A DNA stretch of 64,000 nt from Diploscapter coronatus. Lineage: Eukaryota > Nematoda > Chromadorea > Rhabditida > Rhabditidae. The stretch is taken from assembly GCA_964036155.1 (NCBI GenBank), contig OZ038422.1, positions 75,105,201-75,169,200 of the forward strand, written 5' to 3'. The notes below the pieces were generated by a model that was given only the letters and a program-made list of their open reading frames with translations, was not told the origin of the DNA and made no database searches. Of the stretch, positions 11,934 through 24,200 are shown piece by piece. The position numbers and the translations under genes were made by a program. Each line of letters begins with the position of its first letter. Position 1 is the first letter of the stretch.

Positions 11934-12342
11934 TAACTTGTTTCCTCATAATTATTCTTGAAAGCGATCAACGGGGATCTTATTTAGATCGATGGGAGAC
12001 TCATGAAAATGTATATGGTTTCAGCCACTTCTCTTCTACAGTATGTCCTGGGCATGTCGGTGACGAAATAAAGTCACTCCGTATTGATGCAAATTAAAAG
12101 CTGTTTTCAGGTTTAGAATCAGCATAAAATTCGGCATATACTTCATACCAAGTTTGACCGAGAACTATAAAATAAATTTTTCGATTATTCTATAGCTATG
12201 TCCAGAAAAGGATCAGTCACCGATATGCCTAGAAAATAGTATAGGAGGAAAGTGGGCAAAACCGTACATTTTCATGAATGTCCCATCAATCTAAATAAGA
12301 TCCCGTTGACCGTCTTCAAAAATATTTTCTAGAGAAAAGTTA
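11934..12342. mobile_element. MITE with long (about 100 bp) inverted repeats, possible TA target
   Basis: The left arm (from 11935, through CGATCAACGGGGATCTTATT and TCATGAAAATGTA) matches the reverse complement of the right arm (CGGTCAACGGGATCTTATTT, TCATGAAAATGTA) with scattered changes over about 100 bp. The outer ends are TAACTTG and AAGTTA, so a TA duplication as in Tc1/mariner elements is possible. No transposase frame lies between the arms. Confidence 0.7.
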
Positions 12343-13990
12343 GGGCCCAAAATAATTTGTCAAATTATCGTTGAACACATATGTATTGTTGTATAGCCCG
12401 TAGCCTAATCGAGATGTTAGAATTCTAGTGGATAATTCTCGCGATTTTTTTGCGTTGTGATTTATCCGCATCAATGAAGTCGTTAAATAAAAGCGTCTTT
12501 TATGCCTGTTGTGTGTTATGAACTTTGGAAGTTTCAAAGGTGGGTATTGACATTTTGAAGAAATTACTTGCAAAAGTGGAAAATATTCGATGGGGAGATA
12601 ATTGCGCGATAATTCCGATAAGAATACTCGTCTGACTTGCCCAATCGCCCACTTCTTTCCATTTCACATATCATTCACATCCGCACGTGCCACTCTCCTC
12701 AACACGTCTCTTTCTTTCCCCTTTCTCTCTTCTTCTGTCAACCTTTGCATGCAGAACAATTACCCCCTATTAGTGATGATAGATCGAGGAAATTAATCAA
12801 ATTCACAAATTTATCAGAATGAATAGATGAATGAGGAAGAGGAGAAGGGGGGGGGGGGACGGAGTGGAGAATTCGTTGACCAAAAGAACTACTTGCGACT
12901 AGCGATCGACTTTGATCAACTATAACAGCAGCTATGAGTCTCATTTCTAATGATCGATTATTTCTTTCATTCATCATTACTTTATACAAGTCTTGTCAAA
13001 TTGTTTCGCCGATAGATGAATCAAAAAATCAATTAGTCTCATCGCTCTCGATTCATTCGTTCGTGTCTTCCTAGACTAACTTATATTTCAGAGAATATAA
13101 GTACATCCTTCTGTACTAGTGTTGAAGCGCTTCAGCCAGCCTTATCATACGTTGTATATGGATGTCCAATCTGTGATGTGAAGGGGCAAAGCAGAAAAGA
13201 AAGAGAAGGAGAAGAAATGGCGTTGGTGTCGATGTCTCTTCTCGCCCAGTCGAGAGTCACTCAGAAGCTGGATTTGGGATGCGAGGACGGAAACATAAGG
13301 ACAGAGGGACGAACAGAAAAAGAGAAAATGAAGATGGAGAGATATTGGAATCTGAGGCGATAAAAGATAGGGAGACAAGCAAAAACTTTGAGAGATAAGA
13401 GAGGGATGATTGATACTTCAAAGACAAAACTGGCGATAAATTAGAGATTTTGAAATTCATAATAAATCATCCCCGTTGAAAAAGCTATACAAAGATTCTT
13501 GATGCATAGGGGGTTCAGCTATAATCAGAAGCTAGAATTCTCAATGGATTTCCTAAAACAATGAAGTTTCTAAATTTCGAATTTCTTCAAATAAGAGCTA
13601 CAGTAATCCTCGGTCAAATAAGCTTGAAGCATTGCCTTTCTCCCCTCATTAAGTCCTGATTCATAATGCTAGATGCCCAAGTACGGGGAAGAACATCATT
13701 CAACTCATTCAGAACAGTAAGTAGTTCGACTGTTAAATTGACCTTGCCGAGAAACTAATCAGGTAATCAGGCAGAATTGTTTCCTCTTTCCCCATTAGGA
13801 AACCAAAAATAACCTGTGCCTGGCAGCAGTTCAAAACAGAACTCTCAAAGATTGACAGTCACTACCGTCTCATTGCGGACAAAAATGCTTGGCTGACTGT
13901 AGAATTCCTTATTAATTAGCTAATTAGATGGATTCTGCAGATTTGCAGGATACGATATGTAACAAGGGGCGATAGTCACATAAGAAAATG

Positions 13991-13998
13991 TATATAAA
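13991..13998 (+). promoter_or_regulatory. Probable TATA box (TATATAAA) of the first MLT-10-like gene
   Basis: TATATAAA lies about 330 bp upstream of the start codon at 14318. A transcription start near 14020 would give a pyrimidine-rich 5' leader of roughly 300 nt. This is inference from sequence alone. Confidence 0.45.
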
Positions 13999-14317
13999 AG
14001 AAGAAAGATGATAGAGCCTTTCTTTCAGCTTCGGCTGCTTCACCTGCCCACCCAGTGCCTCTGCCCTCCTTCTTCGCTCTTCCATTCTCCCAGCTTCTTA
14101 CCGTACACTTCCTCTCCTCCTACCTGTCTTCTGCCTGCCTTCTCCACATCTTCACACTCTCCTCATCCCTCTTCATCACTTCATCGCCTTCAGTCGAATT
14201 ATCTCTACACTTCCATAAATTCATCTTTCAACGGTCGGGATTAGCAGTTTTATAAGTCCACGTCTACAAGGCTTTGTTTCTATTCACATTTTCTGAACGA
14301 CAAGAATTTTATTTGAC

Positions 14318-17300
14318 ATGATTCTACGAAGTCAGTTACAATTATGGATATTGGGAGGTAAGACAATTTGCTAGCATAGAATTCTTACTTATCTGCCGTT
14401 CAGTTTCAATATTCTATTGCTGGGCTTCGTCTCAAACGCCCTTCTCGCTCCCACCTCCAAATATGGACAAGGCTGTCATCAATGACAGAATGCACAGTTT
14501 CGATCCAAACAGTGCTGTCAAAGAAGGAAATGTCACTAAGGTATGTCAGCTGTCAACTAGAGCGTTGTTTCTATACGGAGAATGTGCCAAATTTGTCAAT
14601 TCTCAGGTTCCATTAAACGAGACTGCATCGGCAGAGCTAATGGATCACTGGCTACAGCAGGCTGTGTCAGGGCTGATGGCCGCTCTCGCTTCCAGAAGGC
14701 AAGCCCTCCATTCATTCATTTCAACATTTGAATTAGTTCATCAACAAATTAGCGCATTTCGACAATGGCAAGAATGGCAGAAAGTACATGGAACACAAAA
14801 AGAATAGATGAATCCATTAAGATTGGAATTAATTTGGCCATTTTTTCTAAAGAGGCGATGGACTTATGATGTGTGATGCGAAGCAAAAAGGAGATGAACG
14901 AAGAGGGAGATAAAGAGATTTGAACGGATAAAAAGGATAAAGGCGAAGGTGGACTTCTCGACAGGAAGCCAGTCAAAGCATTCAGGCAATGACAAGGATT
15001 GTCACTAATTAATTATGAGAGGCAGATGAGAATTGATTCAAGCAGGGCTTGGATTCGAGTTCAACTTACAACCCTTATAAGTGAATTACAAGATCAAAAT
15101 GACCTTGTAAGCTCATTTACATGGATTGTAAGCAATGTTGTAAGCCAACTTATAAGGCCTGTAAGATATGTTGTAAATTGGTCAATTTACTATGGAAAAT
15201 TCACTTGCAGATGTTGTAAGTTGAACTTGAGTCCAAGCCCAGAATTAACACTGAAAATACATGATGGTATATAGCTTCTGTTCAATCAGTTCCTATTCAT
15301 TCATTTGCACTCTCTCATCTCGCACTTCTTTTCAACTATTTTACCTATCCATTTATGCATTTTTGGATTAAATGATGAAGAAAGATGGATTTAAATTAGA
15401 GAAAGAGAAAAAGTGAAACTGATGAAATGATTGTGACAGTCAATCAAAGAAACATAAAGAATGATGAAGAAGAGGAGAGGAGGAGAGAAGCAGAGACAAA
15501 GAGAGAAGAATGACAGAGAATGGGGGGTGGAGTGCAGTGGAAGACGAACAGGAAGAGAATAGTTCGAACGAACAAGCAATTCTCTAGCAGACTAAAGAAT
15601 GGAGTAGAATGCTGTAGTATTGCAGATTGCCACAGTTGGACGAGGACGATCAGGACGAATTGGCCGAGTGCTCCAAGAATGCGCACACTGTGCCTGCACA
15701 TGCCAAGTGCATTGTCAAAGTCATGGACAAAACCGAGTACAGGCCTGTCAAAATTGGGAAGAGTAAGCCTCCTTCTGCAGGAAACTCATCAACCAATACA
15801 ACGCTTTCAGTGGACGAACAGAAGTTCTCACAGAAGAAAGTGAAGAAGTCAGTTAAACATACATCTTCGCCTAAAAAGTCTCTGCAGTGGACTGGAAGCT
15901 TTGGAGTTGCACGAGCAAAGCGCAGTGCCAATAACAAGGTGATTTTTCTCTTACAATCACCCAATGAAGTCCACCTTTAGATGAAAATTCACAGCAGAGA
16001 AAGTTACGCCCTTGGCTCGCATTCTGATGATACAATTCTGACGAAGGTCGCCCGCTCCATGACAAAGACGATTCGAGCCTTCAAGGATAAGGAGGAGCAT
16101 GGGGATGGGTATGATTGGTGAGTGGAAACAGACATAATCATTGCGCAACTCAGATGGAGGAAGACTATCGTCAGAATTAAAGAAATTGGAAAGCAGGCCA
16201 AAGAAGAAGAGAGGCAGAGGGAGAAGATGAAGGAGCGACTTAGACAAATGATCAGAAACACCCCGCCCAAATATGGAGATCCACGAAAGACTATCGCGCT
16301 ACAACAGGTAATGCTCCGTGAACTTCTCAGATCTGAGTAAATGAATGGACACTTGACAGATGGAAGATGAAGAGGACCAGCTTTCTAAGAAGAAGTTGGA
16401 GGCGAAGAAGGAATCTGAAGCTGTGAGAATTCCACTCAAATTGATGAGAGATGCAGTCAAGGTCAGTAAAAGTCTGGTTCATGTGTGAAGTGCATGATAC
16501 GATAATCATAAAAATTGAAATTTTAAATTAAAGTGATGACATAATGATGGGAACTATAGTAAAGGAGTGGAAATAGGTTGAAGGTTGGAAGATAGTGTAT
16601 GGGAAAAGAAGATGTCGTCATCACGTTACTTTGTATCGTAGTTACCGAATTCTAATTTAGTCCATATGTGAAGTGTGTAGGTATGATGACAGTGAATTCC
16701 AGATGGCAATGCAACTGAGTGGCAAGAATGTGTCGAATTTCGATTCGAAAACGCTCAAACTCGCCTCTCCTCGGATGCTCTCCATCATGCCAGAACAGGA
16801 AGACGATTCACTTGTAAGCTCTACATGTTTACAGTGGCGGACATACGTTTAGAAAAATGCATCACATTTATCGTGACAAGTTCCTTGATCTTCATGAATT
16901 AGGCAAGATTAAATTGGGATATCATTGTTACTCAATGCAATTTTCAACTCTGAAAAGTTTTAAAGGAGCTGTATCAGTAAAAATCGACAGATGAAGCATT
17001 TTGAAATCACGCATTTTTAACACTATACGCCATCGTGTAGAAGAAATTCAATGCTTCATCCACATGAACAGGTGAACCTGTTGTCGCCCTCGCTGTTTTC
17101 CCTCCACGACGATGGAGAGGGAATTGAGAAGGAGCTGTCCCTGCCGCACATTCTCAATCAACTCAAAATCAAGGACCAAGAAGCCTGGCTCGATTTCATT
17201 GTGGAGGCTTCAGGTTTGAAGAATTGTACAGGGTTGTCATTTATGTACTAATTAATGCAAATTTAGGAGTGACAGATACAGCAGACAAGATGGAGAAGAA

Positions 17301-19187
17301 GATTAGAGATCAGAAGGAGAAGAGGTTGAAGGACGAAAGTGGAATGCCGTTGTATTTCACTAAGAAGAATCTCACTGATGTAAGTATTTGCATTGGAAGA
17401 CCTAAAGTAGGAATGAGAGATTTTTTTTAAATGTGCAAAGTTAGGCACACATGTCAGTCCAAAAATATGGTATTCAAAGAAATTACGGAGTGCTTTACAT
17501 CGCAGTGATGATAATCAGTCTAGGCTGTACACTTTATTATCAAAACAATCCTACACTGCCCATATCACTAGCTCCTAAACTTTTTCATCTTTTGTAGATG
17601 AGTTATTAACACCTTTTCTCGTAAACCTAATGTATATTCCTATCTGCAAAATGAATTTTCATCTGACTTATTGCAGATACGGGATGAAGAAACGATGCGC
17701 AAAGTCCAAGTCTTTGAACATCTCGACAAAACCTACACTCCTCAACAGGTAAGCTGATCTTCATTATCATTCTTGGGAAAAAAAACCTATATTATTCTAG
17801 AAAGCTGAATTGGATCAAAGAGGCTACTCATTCTTATCAGTCGAACAGATGGAAAAGGTATCTTCCTTTCCTATTTTGTAGCTTCAAATCTTACATCATC
17901 TGATGAAACTCATTAGGTCTATGGAAAAGGGAGTCCTTATGAACTTGAGAACAAGAGGCTAAGCAGAATGAAGAGATTACGAAGACTACACGACGATCCA
18001 GAACACTTGATCGAGCATGAGTATGAATTTATGAATCTGCCAAAGAAGATCGAGTTTTTACTAAGAATAGAAGTTTAGCATCCGAGCTCTGGCAGAAGCG
18101 GAGAAATTCCGTTCTTCAGTCAAGAAAGACATCGTTCTCTCTCCAATTGTCAGGTCTGTATCTATGCTTATCAGAATCAATAATATTTTTCATAACTTTA
18201 GCACAAATCTGCTCTTCGCCTCAGCCACCCTATCGAACACATTCATTGTGTTGTCTCCTCTCGTCTTCTCTCCAATTGTCCTTTCTCCAGCCGTTTCAGG
18301 GCCTATTATCTTATCTCCATGGTAGGTTGATTTTCATCAAATTTTAATTATGAAAATCAATCTTTAGGGTATTCATTCCGCTCATTCTTTCGCCCAGAGT
18401 GATGGGTCCTTTAGGTACTAATTCAACTTACTAAATTCACAAAATTTAAAATTTTTAGTCTTGTCACCGATGATCTTCTCACCACTCATATTGTCGCCAC
18501 TAGGTATGTTCTTAGAAATTACGTAAAATTTATGATTTAACGATTAAAAATTGCAGTTCTGCATCCGCTCATTCTGACTCCAGGCAAATCAATCTCATTC
18601 AACTGCTCAAAATATGACCTAACTCTCATAAATTTAGGTATTTTCAATCCGGCCATTCTCAATCCATTCCTACTCTCCCCGCTCATCCTTTCACCACAGG
18701 TCAGTTTACATTTTTTATCAAGAGTATAGAGTCTAAATATAGCTTCTGGTTTCAGGTCTTCACGCCGATTATTTTGAGGTTTGACATTTCCTATGATAAT
18801 ATCCGGGGTATAAACTCTCGAGTTTTGACGTCAAATATTTCAGTCCTCTCCTTCTCTCACCTTTAATATTGAATCCGATGTTGGGATCTCCTCTCATTTT
18901 ATCACCCTTTTTGTAAGTCAATAATAGAAAGAATTTTCGACATACATTCAAAATGTTCATTTTTAGGCTATCGTAAGTCAAATTCTGGTAAAAAAATCCT
19001 AAAATTCATGCTCCTAGGCCGATAATACTTTCACCGCAGGTTTTGTTCGCTGTGGTACTTTCTCCGTAAGTCACAACTCACCGGAAATATCACAATAGAA
19101 AATACCTCTAGATACGCCCTATCGCCGTTGGTAGAAAGTAAGCTGATAGCCTCTGAAGTTGTGCTATCCCCAAGTTGGTTGAGTTAA
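14318..19187 (+). CDS. MLT-10-like moulting-cycle protein, copy A
   Basis: Secreted nematode protein of the MLT-10 family (moulting-cycle domain plus proline-rich repeats), made by cells that renew the cuticle; exact biochemical role unknown. 25 exons, 704 aa: 14318-14357, 14404-14540, 14607-14698, 15626-15762, 15811-15938, 15981-16108, 16154-16307, 16360-16461, 16703-16813, 17072-17213, 17267-17379, 17677-17748, 17801-17857, 17917-18020, 18079-18153, 18202-18321, 18368-18414, 18459-18503, 18557-18583, 18638-18699, 18756-18778, 18844-18912, 18967-18972, 19018-19065, 19112-19187. Signal peptide MILRSQLQLWILGVSIFYCW. A conserved helical region follows (HWLQQAVSGLMAALASRR, SFGVARAKR, LASPRMLSIMP, NLLSPSLFSLHDDGEGIEK). 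The tail is a series of (V/I)LSP-type repeats ending SPSWLS. Exon 23 is only 6 nt. Introns after exons 3 and 19 have GC donors. The 48-nt intron 15763-15810 has no stop and is divisible by three. Confidence 0.85.
15043..15242. mobile_element. MITE with about 28-bp inverted repeats in intron 3 of MLT-10-like copy A
   Basis: Left end CAGGGCTTGGATTCGAGTTC and right end in reverse complement CTGGGCTTGGACTCAAGTTC continue together through AACTTACAAC. The 200-bp interior repeats TTGTAAG/CTTACAA many times in both orientations. CA/TG-type ends and GC-rich termini resemble hAT elements, but no convincing 8-bp duplication remains. Confidence 0.65.
18079..19187 (+). repeat. LSP-repeat array of MLT-10-like copy A, split over eleven exons
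   Basis: Coding repeats with the core (I/V/L)-(L/F)-(S/T/N)-P, for example FIVLSPLVFSPIVLSP and PLILSPLLLS-type units, spread across exons as short as 6, 23 and 27 nt. Splice junctions fall inside the Ser-Pro unit and always restore it. This allowed the small exons to be recognised. Confidence 0.8.
18967..18972 (+). other. 6-nt microexon (GCTATC)
   Basis: TTTTTAG | GCTATC | GTAAGT. Inclusion joins ...CCC TTT TT to G CTA TC and then G CCG, giving PFLLSP, which keeps the repeat register. Skipping it would also stay in frame but remove two residues (PFLP), breaking the LSP motif. Sites on both sides are good matches to local consensus. Confidence 0.7.
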
Positions 19188-21205
19188 CCGATTCACTTGG
19201 AAGAATGTTTTCTAGTAATAATTCCTAAGTTATTATTGTTCAAAATTGTTATGCAGGTCAAACATTTGTAGGTGTGCAATTTTATGTAACGATATTGTTT
19301 GAATAAAATGAAGTCAAGATCTACGCAGAAATAGAACTGTAATCATTTAAAATTATTCATTTTTATCAATCTTTTTATTTTTTCGTGAAAAATCCATCGT
19401 GTTAAATCAGTAAATTTTAATTTCCATTGGCGAAAAATTGCAACACTTGTAAGGATAATTATCGAATTCATTATGGAGTTTAGACAAATCCTAATTTGAA
19501 AAAATCCTTTGATTCGAATATTTGGTGAGTCAGGCAACAATGTCTGAAAGTTTCAAATCCCACCGACATCAAATTTTAAAGGTCACTCGCGCTCTATCCA
19601 TGACATTAATATTTTCCTCATTATAAATTAACTTATATTATAGTGCAAACTAGCATGTTGAAAAGAAGCGAAATCGTAATAAAAGTCTCGCGCGCACATA
19701 AAATAGTCGTATAGATATAGAGATAACCAATTGACAGTCTGTGATGTAGCTTAGCCCTTAGCGAAGAGAAAATAAAATAGATACATTCTCGCAGGAAAAG
19801 CCGAAAAATGTAAATGAGTTCGTATTTGAATGAAGTGAGATCATGAAGATCATCGTCAGATTTAGGGACACTTTCGTCCCAAATTGCAGATTATAGAAAT
19901 GAGGTTCCGTAACGTAATATTTTCTGTCTATAGAGAGTTAATGAACATAAATGGACCCGTATAAAGATTTTAACAGGACATTTTGATTTGAGGGGATCCG
20001 CACAGAGTATCTGACTGAAGATCGGGTCTTTATCAGAAGAGAAATAATTGCATAGTATCTTGCTTGTTGGAAATATGATATTATTGCCAATTTAATTCAG
20101 AAAAGTCGATGTCTGGTTGCGGAATCCAATTCTTCTCTTATCCATAGACAATGAGACAATGTCTGTGCGTATTCATTATTTGTCCACTATTCACTTTTCA
20201 TTCTCCACCTGATCGCATCAGGAGCTTAACGTCGTCTCCCAATCACTAATCACTTATCTTTCGTGAATTAAGCTGTCTCTCATCTCTCCCTCTCCTTGTC
20301 GTATCCTTTTTCTTCGATTCCACTTTTCACTTCTCCCAAATTGTTTGCTGATGTTTCAGCCAGGCAGACGATGAAGGATGAAAAACGTTCTTCTCAAAGA
20401 CACGCAGACGTGAATTCGCGAATTTATGGATTCGTGAGTCTTTCTGTATCTTTGAAGAATCTCCACTTAAACGGATGAAGTCCAGCTTGAAAGAGTGGAT
20501 CTAATGGGGAAAAAATAATTAAAATTACGGGAAACAATCGAGCGTGAAGGGAAGAAATTGAGAAGAGAAATGATGCAACGTTATTTACAGTCCTTTATTC
20601 TTTCACTTCTTCAGTGAATCAGTCTTTTCAGATTCCGCTCGATTAACTCCGCATATCCACAAAAAGGGGATGAAACATGGATACAGTGAATGGAGTGGGG
20701 GAGAATGTCTGATGAATAGAAGAAATGGGTCTGCTTACAGATATCCCATCCTAATCATGGCTGACCTCCCATTCACTTCAGCATCATCCATGCATCTGCA
20801 ACGATTTGTGCAAGTTCATCCCTGTCTGTTGTCCGTTCTGCTGTCCATTTCATTCTGCGCTTCTCTGCCCTTCTCGATTTACTCATTTATCTCTATTGTA
20901 TTTTTATCTTTTCTGTTCATCTTTCCTGTAGAAATCTCCTCTTTTCCAGCTTAATCCAATCCAATCCATTTCCCCTAATCTTTACCTGCGTCTAAAGGAG
21001 AAGGGAAGGGCAACTCTCCTCTGCTGCCTGTTTCCCATAAATCTCCCCTTCTCTTTCTTTGTTTCTCTGCAGATTTTATAGATCTGAGCCAGTGTCTGAT
21101 CGAGAATAGAGGAAGACATCGACATTTGTTGAAGAACAGCACCACGGCCAATTGGGCGGTTGTCAATCGGCAGATTCGGCAGTCCGCTGCAATTCCATTC
21201 TGACT
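19188..21205. other. Intergenic region between the two MLT-10-like genes
   Basis: Two kb with no gene recognised. A poly(A) signal for copy A (AATAAA) lies at 19303-19308. The remainder is AT-rich with pyrimidine-rich blocks (20280-20340, 20860-20960). Near 21069 a TTTCTCTGCAG could be a leader acceptor for copy B, whose ATG follows 135 nt later. No TATA box was seen. Confidence 0.4.
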
Positions 21206-24200
21206 ATGCTGCGGATAATATTCATTCATCTTCTGCTCATAGGTATGAATTATTCAATTCAGAACATGTCACTCACACATGTATGTTCAGTGCTGTGCAA
21301 TGCAGAATTAACAACCAAGAATCAGAATCAGTCTGTCATTACATCCACTTCATCTACTGCTCAGCCTCCATTGAATTCATCGACAACAGTGCACCAGTCA
21401 AACAATGCAACTACTGCTGCTGGCAAATCGAACATACAGAATTTGCTGAACAAGACACTGGACCAGATGACTTTGGAAGATGTGAAGAAGAGCAAGTACT
21501 ATAAGGATGGCAGAATTGATGTACTTATTCATTCGTTCATTTGCTACAGTAAACTTCTGATTTCGCTTCTTGCAGATTCCAATAAGAGACAGTGATGGAG
21601 AAGCTCTGCACGAGCATTGGATTCAACAGGCATTTTCTGGACTTATGGCTGCAATTGCTACTAGAAAGTATGTTGATTTTTTGGATACCTCTATATTTCA
21701 TCGGCTGATCATTGTTATCGGATTTAAGGATTGTGAAGTGTATGGAAGAGAAGAGAAATATTCGATTATTGAGAATACAGCCGATGATGTATACAAGGAA
21801 TTCAGATTCTTCTAGTTTGCTTTTCGTGATCTCTGCTCACGTATATTTGTGATCCTTCACCCAAAAGTAGCATATAGACGATATATGTTGTATGCAGAAA
21901 TTAAAATCACTGAACAATAAAGCGGATAGAGTTCATAGAAGATCTTCCAATTCTTTAATTCTTGATGGAATGAAGAAGTTATCGTTATCTAAGTTGTCTT
22001 CAGAATGAAATACATGGAAGATTACGAGAAGGAGGCTCACCAGAAGTGTGCAAAGGAGGCAGATGACATGGAATTGCACGCCAAGTGTCTGGTCCAATTG
22101 ATGGAAGCCGATTCGAAGCATCGATGGCTCAGGAGATGGAAGTACTTCAGCAGACAGGGTATGCATAAGTTTTGAAGTGTATTTTCTCCTGGATTTTGAT
22201 AATTTGTTAATGAAGTGATGACGTGAAGATATGGAATGTTTGTATGATTTTGATTGAGATAAGAGACAAGGTTGCTGTGCTAGAAAGTTATACATAAGCT
22301 GAAGGGAGGAATACTCATGTTATCATGTCATTTAGGAGATTGGGTAGGATCTAGTAGCTGTTTTTACATGATTCAAATCAATGTTTCCTGTGCTTTTCAG
22401 CGAGGAAGCAGTTCTCTTCTAAAGAGAGGAGATTGTCGAAGGAGTCTCGTTCCTCTCAAGAGACCGTGAAGGTTGGCGCGTTTTCACAGGAACTATCGTC
22501 AGAAGAAAGGGTTGCATCAAGAAGAAGGCAGAAGGCCTACATTTCTGCAGAGAAACTCAGAATGAAGGAGAGTCTTCAACTGGCCAGAAGAAGAATGATG
22601 CACAGCAGCAGCAGCAGAGAATTGTCTTCCTCTGCAGAATCTAGACTTCGCCCTGGAGCATTCAGGGTCATTACATTGAGGAAGACTGATTTGCCTAGAA
22701 CTCTAACCACTACCACTACAGTGATAAATGCAGCAAGTTCAACAAGAAGCTCTGATTCTACTACTCCTCAACCTGCTTCTTCTAGACAAATGAGAGTAAG
22801 TTGTTAGGTTCATCTGATTCGTGATTTTGATATTTCATAATGATTATGATCGATTCGAGATATTATAGAAATTGTAAGATTGCTTCCTGCGTAGTTCATA
22901 CACATCAAATAGCTTAGTAAATTTAAACTGACAACTGCGCAGATAGAGAAGTAAAAAATTAGAGCAGAAAATGGTGTTGATTTAGCATTTGATATTTTGT
23001 GATAAAGGTGATAAAATTTGACAGTGAACAGTAGAACTCTGAACCCGTTGGTTCTAGATCTGCTCTACCGGCCTATTGTAGTATTCACCCGATTTTTTGT
23101 GAAATAGAATGGGAAAAAATCGACCGGATACTACAAAAGGGTAAGGGTGAATGCCACAATAGGCCCCCCTTCTATCCTAGCCCAGCTTTATATCCTAAGG
23201 TTGAAATTTAACATTTTCTGAAACTAATGAATCAAATAAAGTATTGAGGAGAAGATTGTGAGAAATTCTAGGCTACGTCTTCACCTGAGCAAAGAAGAGA
23301 ATATGCAATTCATTCCTACACGAAGCATCATCATCATTACAACTTGGAAGGGAAGAAACAGAATGAGTGGGTTGGGTCGTTCAAAATGGCTCGAGCCAAG
23401 AGGGCCATCGTCAACAAGGGCAGTTATGAGCTGATGTCGCAATACGACACTTCGCCATTCAACATCATTGCGAGGCATCTCACAAAGACGGTCAGAATCA
23501 TCAAAGGCAAAAATGGAACTAAGAGGTAGACATTTCTCTGTAGCTTTTCTTATGTCGAAGTATTATTTGCAGTTGGCAGGAAACTTTGAACGAAATTCGA
23601 CAGAAAGGCGCAGAGATGAAGAAGGCCAAAGAAGCCTCTGAAGCGATGAAGAGAAGAATGGCCGTCTATGCGAATGCGGCACAGAGATTCTCGAAGAATA
23701 TCGAGAAAGTGAAACAGAAGCCTGTCACAATCAAGAGGAACAGGCCACTGGCCATGCCTGAATTGGACGAACTGGAAGAAGTGATTGAGGACGAGTCTGT
23801 GAGGGAGATGATTAGGCAGAAGGCAGAGAACATGACGGACGAGGAGCAAATGATGCAAGTGCCTGTGAAACTCATCAAGGAGGCCATCAAGCTGGGAATG
23901 CAGTCGCAAGGACTCGACACTACTAATTTCAACAAGATGAACCTGAAAGTGGCCAGTCCTCGATTCATGAGCGTTGTCCCTGAAGACGAGGAGGAGAAAA
24001 ACAAGAGTGTAAGTTGCTGTACAGAATGATCAATTCATCGCAATCTTTATCAGTGTTGGGCAGAAATTCCATTTCCCAATTTTTAAATTCGTGCTTTCCA
24101 CCCAAAATTGATTTCTATGTTAGATAAATCTGCTCTCGCCTTCACTCTTCTCACTGCACAGCGATGGAAGTGGAATTGAGAAGCAGACATCGCTGTCTTC

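Larger units (their letters stand above)
11745..14317. other. Long intergenic region between QDPR and the first MLT-10-like gene
   Basis: No gene was found in 2.6 kb. It contains a 0.4-kb inverted-repeat element (11934-12342), a run of about 12 G at 12849-12860, AT-rich DNA, and a probable TATA box at 13991-13998. A pyrimidine-rich transcribed leader (14020-14240) precedes the MLT-10-like gene. Open frames here are short and of low complexity on both strands. Confidence 0.5.

Noticed and set aside
12847..12860. Run of guanines as a possible functional G-tract
   Set aside because: A single homopolymer with no other G-runs nearby for a quadruplex; likely simple sequence.
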